Assembly (NCBI GenBank): GCA_003222935.1
Contig: QHXL01000006.1
Span: forward strand, 515 to 6,445
Length of the DNA stretch: 5,931 nucleotides
Reading direction: 5' to 3'
Origin: Acidobacteriota bacterium
Lineage (GTDB): Bacteria; Acidobacteriota; Blastocatellia; Pyrinomonadales; Pyrinomonadaceae
Below are positions 1 to 5,803 of the stretch, in pieces; within the stretch, counting starts at the first letter, position 1, and each line of letters opens with the position of its first letter. Position numbers and translations under genes: made by a program. Under the pieces are notes generated by a model. That model worked only from the letters and a program-made list of their open reading frames with translations, was not told the origin of the DNA and did no database searches.

Positions 1-407
1 GCAGACGGATGTCAATGAATGACTCTTTCAACAGAGAGCAGTGTGGCCCAAACAAACTTGTCGCTCATTGATCGGAGCAGGCTGTGGTCTCTGCTGTCGG
101 TTTCCCCTGTTCGCTAATGATAACGAACTGAAAACAGCGGCCTGGCTATCATTAAAAACAGATGTAAGTTAGTTAGCCTCAGATGAAGGCAGATAGATGC
201 AGATCGGAATAAAAGGAGGCTCCCGTTTTTATTCTTTCCGATCTGCGTCCATCTGTTTAGTTGCGGCTTAAGCGTTCACGGGTAAGCGGTTTTCGTGGCC
301 GGCCGATGTTATATTGAAACCCTTGCCTTCAGCGTTAGGAAGTTCTTCTTGAATCCAGTTCTATACATGCAGGGTACGAAAAAAGGGAAAGGTGACAAAA
401 ACCAAAA
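1..407. other. Intergenic region without a recognisable gene
   Basis: No convincing coding region is visible on either strand. All three minus frames meet stops within the first 70 bases. The only open plus frame from the left edge ends at the TGA at 69-71 after about 22 unremarkable residues. The stretch contains the 66-bp palindrome at 190-255, and a weak dyad GTTCG...CGAAC at 109-128 (14 of 20 positions symmetric). An AT-rich leader just before the gene at 408 includes TATATT at 310-315 and TATACA at 362-367. Neither hexamer has a good -35 partner at 16-18 bp, so I do not call a promoter, although the promoter of the downstream gene should lie here. Confidence 0.6.
190..255. repeat. 66-bp imperfect palindrome (intergenic hairpin element)
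   Basis: The left arm starts CAGATAGATGCAGATCGGA (190-208) and continues ATAAAA. The right arm, read as its reverse complement, starts CAGATGGACGCAGATCGGA and continues AAGAATAAAA, so the arms match apart from two substitutions and a small indel. The centre carries a further GGAG-g-CTCC mini-hairpin (215-223). The transcript on either strand would form a long hairpin. The ATCTGCGTCCATCTG wording resembles dispersed intergenic repeats I recall from environmental bacterial genomes, so this is probably a copy of a multi-copy element. It could also stop transcription arriving from the left. No T-tract follows the outer end. Confidence 0.65.
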
Positions 408-839
408 ATGACAAGAATATTTTCAGCGAGTGTACTGCTCTTCATTTGCGCGGCGGCCTCTTTAGCGCAGGACGGGACGAAATTCAACGTCGGCGATACT
501 GTCGAAGCTAAATCCTACATGTTCAACCCACCATGGCATAAAGCCAAGGTGATAAGCGTCGGGCAACCTTGCTATGAACTTAAACCCTATCGGGTTCAGT
601 TCATCGGTCCGGACGCAGGTGATCACGGCAACCCTTGTGTCGGCGCTGACGAAATTCGAGCACTTGAAACCCAGCCGGCACCCGTCGCGGCAGACAATAC
701 CAACAATGCTGTGGAGACTAAGACTCGTCCGAACGGAGGTGGTACCTACAATATCGGCGACCGACAAGGCAGCACGCGGAACGATCATCGGAAACCAGGG
801 TGGACAATACAAGGTCCATTACGACGGGTGCACACCTAA
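408..839 (+). CDS. 5' fragment: signal peptide plus first Tudor/Agenet-like repeat
   Basis: If translated as it stands, this gives 143 residues. Residues 1-20 form a typical Sec signal peptide: MTR, a hydrophobic core and AASLA, with likely cleavage before QD. Residues 25-87 form a compact beta-type module that opens FNVGDTVEAK and continues KAKVISV, YRVQF and CVGADEIRAL. That pattern (hydrophobic-x-GD-x-V, then three further strands) is what small Tudor/Agenet-like barrels show. Two cysteines in the module (C55 and C77) could pair after export. Residues 88-112 are a Thr/Asn/Pro-rich linker, and 113-119 (TYNIGDR) begin a second repeat. Everything after about residue 119 is an out-of-frame tail that ends at the TAA at 837-839, so the natural product was longer. 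Partner or ligand cannot be told from the sequence. Confidence 0.6.
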   Translation: MTRIFSASVLLFICAAASLAQDGTKFNVGDTVEAKSYMFNPPWHKAKVISVGQPCYELKPYRVQFIGPDAGDHGNPCVGADEIRALETQPAPVAADNTNNAVETKTRPNGGGTYNIGDRQGSTRNDHRKPGWTIQGPLRRVHT

Positions 840-1275
840 CTTTGATGCGTTGGTGGACCGTAGCGACTTGCACCCTATTACCACAATCTCAGCCGACGCA
901 TCCGACATTACGTTCTTGATTGGCGCCTGGAAGATTTTCACGCCGAGCTATCCCACCACCGTCACTCACGGCAACACTATCTACCGTGAATATGGTATGG
1001 GTGCTCAATCGCCTCCCTTACGAATCAACGCCGACGGTACATACGTCTGGTACGACGAATTCAATAAGCCCCCGGTAAAGGGCAAATGGACTGCTGACGC
1101 GAAGATCGAAGGCGCGAAGTTCTGGACCTTTTCCGCAAACGGCGTGGTCATCAAAGATTCAAAGGGCGGGCTATGGAAGGTCTACCGGTGGAAGCTTGCC
1201 GGTGATAACGAAGATCGTATTAGCGTCCATACTTTCTGTTCGGGAATGAGCTACCCGGGAACGCGTATTCGCTAG
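766..1275 (+). CDS. 3' fragment: rest of second Tudor-like repeat and C-terminal domain
   Basis: This frame is open from 574, but its sequence becomes protein-like only from about 766 (KAARGTIIGNQGGQYKVHY), where it takes over from the upstream frame. The first part completes a Tudor-like repeat ending in VDRSDLHPI, comparable to GADEIRAL at the end of repeat 1. A domain of about 120 residues follows, starting ITFLIGAWKIF, with alternating strands and turns (IYREYGMGAQ, ADGTYVWYDE, PPVKGKWTAD, NGVVIKDSKGGLWKVYR) and a final FCSG...GTRIR. The spacing of LIGxW, the DGTY turn and KGKW hints at a small beta-barrel of lipocalin-like build, but I do not recognise the family. No convincing start codon or ribosome site begins this half, so it is probably not expressed on its own. 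Confidence 0.5.
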   Translation, partial: KAARGTIIGNQGGQYKVHYDGCTPNFDALVDRSDLHPITTISADASDITFLIGAWKIFTPSYPTTVTHGNTIYREYGMGAQSPPLRINADGTYVWYDEFNKPPVKGKWTADAKIEGAKFWTFSANGVVIKDSKGGLWKVYRWKLAGDNEDRISVHTFCSGMSYPGTRIR

Positions 1276-1336
1276 GCGAGACAGCAATCCCGACTTTTGT
1301 TCAATGACTTTAACGACGTCATAGCACTTTGGTAAT

Positions 1337-1373
1337 CCTTCGTGCTGGGCGCGCAGGCGTCCCAGCACGAGGG
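1337..1373. terminator. Hairpin between convergent genes (possible bidirectional terminator)
   Basis: CCTTCGTGCTGGG (1337-1349) pairs with CCCAGCACGAGGG (1361-1373), giving a 13-bp stem with one G-T wobble and an 11-base GC-rich loop. It lies 61 bp after the stop of the plus-strand gene and 4 bp after the stop of the minus-strand amidase, which is where a shared terminator would sit. Neither side has a run of T, so it is not a textbook intrinsic terminator. It may work with Rho, act as a transcript-end stabiliser, or be a palindromic repeat. Confidence 0.55.
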
Positions 1374-1377
1374 CGTC

Positions 1378-2748
1378 TCAAATCGCTGGCAGGCGCTTGT
1401 GCCAATTTGTTGCTTGCTCGAACGCGTGAGCAAAGGCCAGCACCTTACCCTCCTCGAAGTGTGGTCCAGCTATTTGTAGGCCAATTGGTAAGCCTGCTTG
1501 TGTGAAGCCACAGGGAATCGAGATTGCTGGCAATCCGTAGACATTAAACGGGCGTGTATTTCGGAGCCAAACTTCTCCGGGCGGCGGAGGCACACTCATT
1601 CTTAATGCTTCATCGATAGTTATCGGTGGTCCCGGGGTGGTTGGCGTTAAGATTAGATCGACGTCAGAAAATACCCTGGTGATCGATTTGCGCACTCGGT
1701 CGAGCTCGTGTCGGTCGCGCACATAAGAGACGGTGTCGATTGCTTTCGCTTGTCTCAATCGTTCAAGTAGCCAGGGTCGATAGAACTCCGGCGACTTTGT
1801 GAAGTACTCAGCGTGCACGGCAAACGCTTCCGGCGCCTGCACTGCCGTCGGCAAATCAGGCAACTCGACTTCGACGACGTCGATAGCGAACTCTTCAGCC
1901 ACTCGTAGCGCTTCCTTGATCGCCTGATCGATATCTGAATCGAGGTCGTCAAGAAAGGGATGACGCACTACTCCAATTCGAAGTTTATTTTTCAGATCTA
2001 AAGCCGACGAATATTCTTCCGCTTTCCAATTGACGCTCGTAGGATCTAACTCGTCGTAACCGGCGAGCACTTCAAGCATCAGTGCACTGTCAGCCACGCT
2101 ACGACACAGCGGGCCAACGTGATCGAGCGACCACGAGAGTGGAAAAACTCCTCGTGTGCTTACCCGTCCATATGTCGGCTTCAGACCAACGACGCCGCAA
2201 AACGCCGCAGGCTCACGCACCGATCCTCCGGTGTCGGTGCCGATAGCGCCAAAGCACATACCTGCCGCGACCGCCGCTGCTGATCCACCTGAGGAGCCTC
2301 CTGCGATTCGCCCAACGTCCCACGGATTGCTAACTGGTCCAAAATGGCTCGATGCAGACGTCCCACCGTAAGCAAACTCCTGCAGGTTTTGTTTCCCAAC
2401 GATGACAGCTCCCGCTCGCCTCAAACGAGTTACTACTTCAGCGTCTTCAGTGGGAATGCGGTCCGCGAATAAAGCACTACCGCATGTTGTCCTGACTCCA
2501 GCGGTATCTATCAGATCTTTCAAACCAATTGGAATGCCATGCAGAGGTCCACGCCACTTGCCTTGCTGAATCTCATCTTCAGCCTGACCAGCTTCTGCCA
2601 TCGCACTCTCGTGCATGATTGTGATGAAGGCGTTGAGAGTTGGATTAAGACTATCGATACGTTCCAGACAGTCCCTGGTCAGTTCAACTGGAGACAGTTT
2701 CTTTTCTCGCAGTAGGTCCGACGCTTCGCGGATAGTGAGTTGAGCCAT
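1378..2748 (-). CDS. Amidase (amidase signature family), probably not GatA
   Basis: The product is 456 residues and hydrolyses a carboxamide or related bond. The substrate cannot be told from sequence. The full amidase-signature core is visible: the general-base lysine K77 in GIPIGLKDLID, the Gly/Ser loop GGSSGGSAAAVAAG with cis-Ser S152, and the nucleophile S176 in TDTGGSVREPAAFCGVVGLKP. The S152-S176 spacing of 24 matches the family. The C-terminus (FNVYGLPAISIPCG, GLPIGLQIAGP) completes the fold. There is no signal peptide, so it should be cytoplasmic. It resembles GatA, but the GYYDAYY-type motif of the tRNA amidotransferase subunit is missing and no gatB or gatC is nearby, so a stand-alone amidase is likelier. 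I start it at MAQLTIREA (ATG 2748). The frame can be extended to a GTG at 2793, but that adds 15 unlikely residues and begins inside a repeat. No strong Shine-Dalgarno is seen at either start. Confidence 0.92.
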   Translation of the reverse strand: MAQLTIREASDLLREKKLSPVELTRDCLERIDSLNPTLNAFITIMHESAMAEAGQAEDEIQQGKWRGPLHGIPIGLKDLIDTAGVRTTCGSALFADRIPTEDAEVVTRLRRAGAVIVGKQNLQEFAYGGTSASSHFGPVSNPWDVGRIAGGSSGGSAAAVAAGMCFGAIGTDTGGSVREPAAFCGVVGLKPTYGRVSTRGVFPLSWSLDHVGPLCRSVADSALMLEVLAGYDELDPTSVNWKAEEYSSALDLKNKLRIGVVRHPFLDDLDSDIDQAIKEALRVAEEFAIDVVEVELPDLPTAVQAPEAFAVHAEYFTKSPEFYRPWLLERLRQAKAIDTVSYVRDRHELDRVRKSITRVFSDVDLILTPTTPGPPITIDEALRMSVPPPPGEVWLRNTRPFNVYGLPAISIPCGFTQAGLPIGLQIAGPHFEEGKVLAFAHAFEQATNWHKRLPAI

Positions 2749-2784
2749 TGTCAGACGATTCAGAGCCTTGCAAAAAAAGAGCGA

Positions 2785-3000
2785 TCTCTTCACTCCGGAG
2801 GAGTGCCATGTTTATAGCTTTCAGTAGTTTGCATACTCGCGCTCCGTAGGAGTGCCATGTGTCGCACGACCAAACTTAGATGTGTCCTCGAAGGAATAGC
2901 CTACAAACTAACTTTCGTGGCGACACATGGCACTCCTCCGGAGCGCGCTGCCTTTAAAGACTCGTGACTATAAACATCTCACTCCTCCGGAGTGAAGAAA
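2785..3000. repeat. Nested four-unit inverted repeat (A-B-loop-B'-A')
   Basis: This element fills most of the 315-bp gap between the amidase start and the next gene. Unit A (2789-2817, opening TTCACTCCGGAGGAGTG) and A' (2968-2996) are inverted copies that match at 27 of 29 bases. Unit B (2839-2865, opening GCGCTCCGTAGGAGTGCC) and B' (2920-2946) match at 26 of 27. A and B point the same way and share the core CTCCG(G/T)AGGAGTGCCATGT. Both A-B spacers are exactly 21 bases, and the central loop (2866-2919) is 54 bases with its own TCCT-cga-AGGA dyad. The whole could fold into a cruciform or long RNA hairpin. It looks like paired REP-type intergenic elements. It may terminate the PAN-gene transcript or separate it from the amidase. 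No promoter for the amidase is clear here; the TATAAA on the minus strand (2811-2816) lacks a -35 box. Confidence 0.85.
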
Positions 3001-3063
3001 CCCCCGTGATTTTCTGAAAGACCCTCTCCACTTGTCGTGGCGTCAAGAAGCAGTAGTTCATGC

Positions 3064-3729
3064 CTAACGCTTTATAGCTGTGAAGCAACACGTCGATGGG
3101 TCAAGCGTTGTTACTTCCGACATGAGGTAACACATTGGTGGATCGGTGGGGCTGTAGGTTCCAGCTTTGATAACTGTGTAAGCCTTGCAGTTTTGATTTG
3201 CAGCACAATCCGTCTCACATTGCAGTGCTGTCGTTACTGGATAGTAACGGATTCGCTCACCTACTTTTATTTGAGTATCTTCGTGTTCCTCCCAGCCATC
3301 AGTATCTTCCTCAATCGTTCCTTTTGGCGAAGCTGAAGGACTCGCCATTGGAGTGGGACTACTCCTGGCAATATTTGAATTTGAGTTGGCCACGGGTCCG
3401 CTTTGTGACCAGACAAACGCTCCAAGGACCCCGGCGCCGATCAGGATTCCGAAGGTTAGCGCCAATCCAATTACTAACCACCGCACAGCGCTTCGTCCCT
3501 CCTCTCGCTGAGGAGGTACCTTATTCGATTGAAAGTTTGGTGGTTGGACCGCAAGTATTGTCGACTGGGGCGGCGGTGGACGATGGCCTGTTGGGTCAGT
3601 CGTCCGCGTCTCGGGCATGACAAGAGTCTGACTGGGATCGTACGGAGCCGACAAGACGTCGCCGTCGTCCAGGCAAAAATTTAATGTCTCGTCCCCATAG
3701 GTACGCTGACAGGTTGGGCAGGTTTTCAT
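3064..3729 (-). CDS. Zinc-ribbon-like / single-TM / PAN (Apple)-like domain protein
   Basis: The product has 221 residues in three parts. Residues 1-26 carry CPTC (C4, C7) and FCLDDGD (C19), a short zinc-ribbon-like motif in which the fourth ligand is unclear. A Pro/Gln-rich linker (about 40-80) leads to one membrane helix, about 82-107 (RWLVIGLALTFGILIGAGVL). A Ser/Pro/Ala-rich stretch (111-136) and an acidic patch follow. The C-terminal part (about 150-221) has cysteines at 171, 175, 181, 200, 214 and 215, with NCKAYT, MCYL and TCCF. This is the pattern of small PAN/Apple-type disulfide domains that bind proteins or sugars. The likely topology is ribbon in the cytoplasm and PAN domain outside, consistent with disulfides forming there. 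The start lies 11 bp after the stop of the CocE-like gene and shows no good Shine-Dalgarno, so translation may be coupled. The N-terminal style is common, as I recall, in Blastocatellia proteins. Its role is unknown; a binding or anchoring partner of the neighbouring secreted hydrolase is a guess. Confidence 0.8.
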   Translation of the reverse strand: MKTCPTCQRTYGDETLNFCLDDGDVLSAPYDPSQTLVMPETRTTDPTGHRPPPPQSTILAVQPPNFQSNKVPPQREEGRSAVRWLVIGLALTFGILIGAGVLGAFVWSQSGPVANSNSNIARSSPTPMASPSASPKGTIEEDTDGWEEHEDTQIKVGERIRYYPVTTALQCETDCAANQNCKAYTVIKAGTYSPTDPPMCYLMSEVTTLDPSTCCFTAIKR

Positions 3730-3740
3730 AGGGCGCGTGA

Positions 3741-5729
3741 TTACTTCATCGATACGGAATTCTTCCTCACCACCGTGACCTTTACGGATGATGGATATTG
3801 TTTCGAGTGGTGTACAGCATTCCTAGCGATTACACCTTTTGACTCATCATAGTTTCTGCCTCCCGTATTAAGGTTCCGATCAAACCGCGGAAAGTTGCTG
3901 CTCGAAATCTCGATACGAAGCCGGTGACCTGCTTCAAAGTAGTTACTCGTCGTCATAGGCGAAAGGGTCACCTTGTAGATCTTTCCAGACTGCATCAACA
4001 CCGTTGGCTTGTCGTAACCATCGCGGTAACGCATACGCTGAATGGTTTCGTCGAGGTTGTACGCGCGACCGTCTGGATAAACATCAATGAGTTTGACGGT
4101 GAAATCAGTATCCTTTGCGTCACTCGAAACGTAAAGCGTGACTTCAATTGGACCGCTTACCTCGATTCCCTCTTTGAGCGGTTCGGTGCTGTAAACCAGA
4201 ACATCGGGCCTCGATTCATTCTTACGTTGATCAAACGCCCCACCGGAAATTGCGTTTCCAGTACAACACACATTGCCACCATATGACGGCACTGGATTCA
4301 GTGGATCGTATTCAAACCTGTCTACCGCTTCAGTCGCGGGAACTGCTTCGAGTAACACACCGTCACCATTTCCAGTATTCGCTCGACCGGCACTCGAAAG
4401 ATAAAAGCTCACAGCTTGTGACCCGCGAGGCGGCCAGGTATCGGACGACTGCCACTTGTTAAGACCCATCGTGTAGTAACGCACACGCGGCATCTTCTCG
4501 AGGAGACCGTTCTTCTCACCCTTGAGATGGAAATCAAACCAGGCGTTCGTCAACTCGTCGTAGTTCAGTCGCGCATCGCCAACACTGCGTTCGCCCACGA
4601 CTGTGTTTTCAGTTGCGCGTTTGTAAGCGCAGTGAAGTGTCGGAGCGATCACCGCGTACTGTTGATTCGCAATTTCAGGTGACGCTGTTTTTCGCACATG
4701 ATTAAAAGCGGCGAGGTTTGGTCCTACCGACACGTCGTACCACGACATAAACCAAAAACCAGGGATATTGATTTTCATGTTGTCGTGCCACAATCCGCCT
4801 TTGTACCACGCAGGATCGTTTGGCTCTCGCTGGATCATCTGGCCGCCGGTATCGACCGGCATTCGATCTGCAAAAATTCCACGCGGACCGCCCGCGGCTA
4901 CCATGATGTCCTTGACCGGCAGATGACTCAACACCTTGGACCAATCGACTGAGGGCGCCTGCTGAGCAAGATCAAACGCCTTCGACGCGCTAACCAGCTC
5001 GTCCTGCGTTGTCGTTGGCGCAAACATTGGTCGCACCTGGTTTTGTTGTCCATATAGCCAGGCAATGAACAACATTTGGATCGCGCCACCTCGATACCAA
5101 TTGCCCTGCTCAAAATATGGAGCGACACGTCCGACACCTGCGCCGAAACCCTGCACGATCATGGTTGTAAACGCGGGATTGCCGCCGGCGGCGACTGCAA
5201 GTTGCCACTCCGCGGTCGACGAACAGCCGATCGAACCCACCTTGCCGTTGGACCATGGCTGTTTGGCTATCCACGAGAACTCGTCGTCACCATCGCTGAG
5301 TGGTGGCCCAAGGATGTCGTAGTTCCCTTCGGAAAAGAAACGACCACGTTCGTTCATCTCGACAAACGCGTAGCCACGTTTAATTGCTTCGAGCTCACTG
5401 GATAGATCGCGGGGCACGCCGTTGCGCACATCCCAGTAGTTAAAGTTGTAGGGTGTGCGAACAAAGATGGTGGGATATTTCTTCGACGTGTCCTTTGGCC
5501 GGTAAACGTCAGTGGCGATGCGTTTGCCATCCCGCATAGGGATCATCAACTTCCGATCGACGATTGCGAGCGATTGCAGCTCCGCCTCGATCGCGTTGCG
5601 CCTGGCGAGGACCTCCGGCGTGATGGGGTTACGACCCTGCGAATGAACAGTTTCGTTTCCCGGTATCTGAACGACGAGGCAAACCGTCAGGACAACAAGC
5701 GTCAACGTCCAAAACGTCTTCTTCTGCAT
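3741..5729 (-). CDS. Secreted CocE/NonD family hydrolase (X-Pro dipeptidyl-peptidase S15-like)
   Basis: The product has 662 residues. I chose the ATG at 5729 because AAGGAG lies 7 bases upstream and because it starts directly with a signal peptide (MQKKTFW, hydrophobic core to about residue 21, likely cleavage near VHS/QG at 30-31). The frame also runs on to 5795, adding 22 uncharacteristic residues. The alpha/beta hydrolase part (about 55-400) begins with the family opening [24 protein letters not shown] contains Y94, which aligns with the oxyanion tyrosine of cocaine esterase. The probable triad is S170 in [11 protein letters not shown]332 in FMSWYDVS and H366 in APTLHCAY. The C-terminal part (about 410-655) is the jelly-roll PepX_C-type domain, with GGNVCC, DQR and the ending [17 protein letters not shown]. 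Such enzymes cleave esters, acyl amides or X-Pro peptides; the substrate here is open. It should act in the periplasm or outside the cell. It is followed after 11 bp by the PAN-domain gene, probably in one operon. Confidence 0.9.
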   Translation of the reverse strand: MQKKTFWTLTLVVLTVCLVVQIPGNETVHSQGRNPITPEVLARRNAIEAELQSLAIVDRKLMIPMRDGKRIATDVYRPKDTSKKYPTIFVRTPYNFNYWDVRNGVPRDLSSELEAIKRGYAFVEMNERGRFFSEGNYDILGPPLSDGDDEFSWIAKQPWSNGKVGSIGCSSTAEWQLAVAAGGNPAFTTMIVQGFGAGVGRVAPYFEQGNWYRGGAIQMLFIAWLYGQQNQVRPMFAPTTTQDELVSASKAFDLAQQAPSVDWSKVLSHLPVKDIMVAAGGPRGIFADRMPVDTGGQMIQREPNDPAWYKGGLWHDNMKINIPGFWFMSWYDVSVGPNLAAFNHVRKTASPEIANQQYAVIAPTLHCAYKRATENTVVGERSVGDARLNYDELTNAWFDFHLKGEKNGLLEKMPRVRYYTMGLNKWQSSDTWPPRGSQAVSFYLSSAGRANTGNGDGVLLEAVPATEAVDRFEYDPLNPVPSYGGNVCCTGNAISGGAFDQRKNESRPDVLVYSTEPLKEGIEVSGPIEVTLYVSSDAKDTDFTVKLIDVYPDGRAYNLDETIQRMRYRDGYDKPTVLMQSGKIYKVTLSPMTTSNYFEAGHRLRIEISSSNFPRFDRNLNTGGRNYDESKGVIARNAVHHSKQYPSSVKVTVVRKNSVSMK

Positions 5730-5736
5730 GGATGGG

Positions 5737-5742
5737 CTCCTT
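5737..5742 (-). promoter_or_regulatory. Shine-Dalgarno site of the CocE-like hydrolase
   Basis: On the minus strand this reads AAGGAG, 7 bases before the ATG at 5729. It decides the start in favour of the 662-residue form with an N-terminal signal peptide rather than the longer frame from 5795. It is the best ribosome site in the window. Confidence 0.8.
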
Positions 5743-5760
5743 GGAGAGACTGCATCAGGA

Positions 5761-5782
5761 GGGACGTCCATTGCGGCGTCCC
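5761..5782. other. Short hairpin in the gap between the two hydrolase genes
   Basis: GGGACG (5761-5766) pairs with CGTCCC (5777-5782) around a 10-base loop, and the left part overlaps a perfect 8-base palindrome, GGACGTCC (5762-5769). It sits in the 74-bp gap upstream of the CocE-like gene, beyond its ribosome site. No T-tract follows on either side. It could be a weak attenuator or processing site, or chance. I see no clear promoter in this gap, so co-transcription with the upstream hydrolase is possible. Confidence 0.3.
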
Positions 5783-5803
5783 AGCAATTCGCCAAACAAA
5801 TAC

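Larger units (their letters stand above)
408..1275 (+). pseudogene. Frameshifted gene for an exported protein with two Tudor/Agenet-like repeats and an uncharacterised C-terminal domain
   Basis: Two overlapping plus-strand frames together make one sensible protein. The upstream frame (from ATG 408) gives a signal peptide, a first repeat and the start of a second one (YNIGDR). The downstream frame continues the second repeat (RGTIIGNQGGQYKVHYDGC) and a C-terminal domain ending at the TAG at 1273-1275. The switch lies at about 762-766. Dropping base 765 would join them into a protein of about 288 residues. Compared with repeat 1, however, repeat 2 would still lack about a dozen residues between GD and the next strand, so a deletion of 3n+2 bases is a better explanation than one miscalled base. 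There is no obvious slippery heptamer, so programmed shifting is unlikely. An SD-like AAGGTGA sits at 388-394, farther from the ATG than usual. The product is exported and its function is unknown. The Tudor-like folds and the integrity judgement are inference. Confidence 0.72.

Noticed and set aside
3..71. Tail of a plus-strand gene entering from the left edge
   Set aside because: Only about 22 residues with no recognisable pattern; any random frame could be open this far.
109..128. Operator-like dyad GTTCG...CGAAC
   Set aside because: Only 14 of 20 positions are symmetric; it lies about 280 bp from the nearest start with no promoter beside it.
759..770. Programmed ribosomal frameshifting at the frame switch
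   Set aside because: There is no slippery heptamer or clear stimulatory structure, and repeat 2 is also short of residues, which a deletion explains better.
462..812. Minus-strand open frame of 116 codons opposite the Tudor-like gene
   Set aside because: No domain-like pattern or ribosome site; the opposite strand encodes a signal peptide and clear repeat motifs in the same place.
1171..1368. Minus-strand open frame of 65 codons across the convergent gap
   Set aside because: It runs through the hairpin and the 3' end of the plus-strand gene and shows no recognisable protein features.
2749..2793. N-terminal extension of the amidase to a GTG at 2793
   Set aside because: The added residues MKRSLFFCKALNRLT do not fit the family, whose N-terminus begins at MAQLTIREA, and the GTG lies inside repeat unit A.
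2785..3000. CRISPR array
   Set aside because: The units are inverted rather than tandem, only four in number, with no cas genes; a REP-like palindrome cluster fits better.
3037..3620. Plus-strand open frames opposite the PAN-domain gene
   Set aside because: They mirror the real minus-strand gene, and their composition (Cys/Leu/Ser rich, no motif) is that of a shadow frame.
5730..5795. Longer start for the CocE-like hydrolase at 5795
   Set aside because: It would bury the signal peptide behind 22 residues, and the ATG at 5729 has a well-placed AAGGAG.
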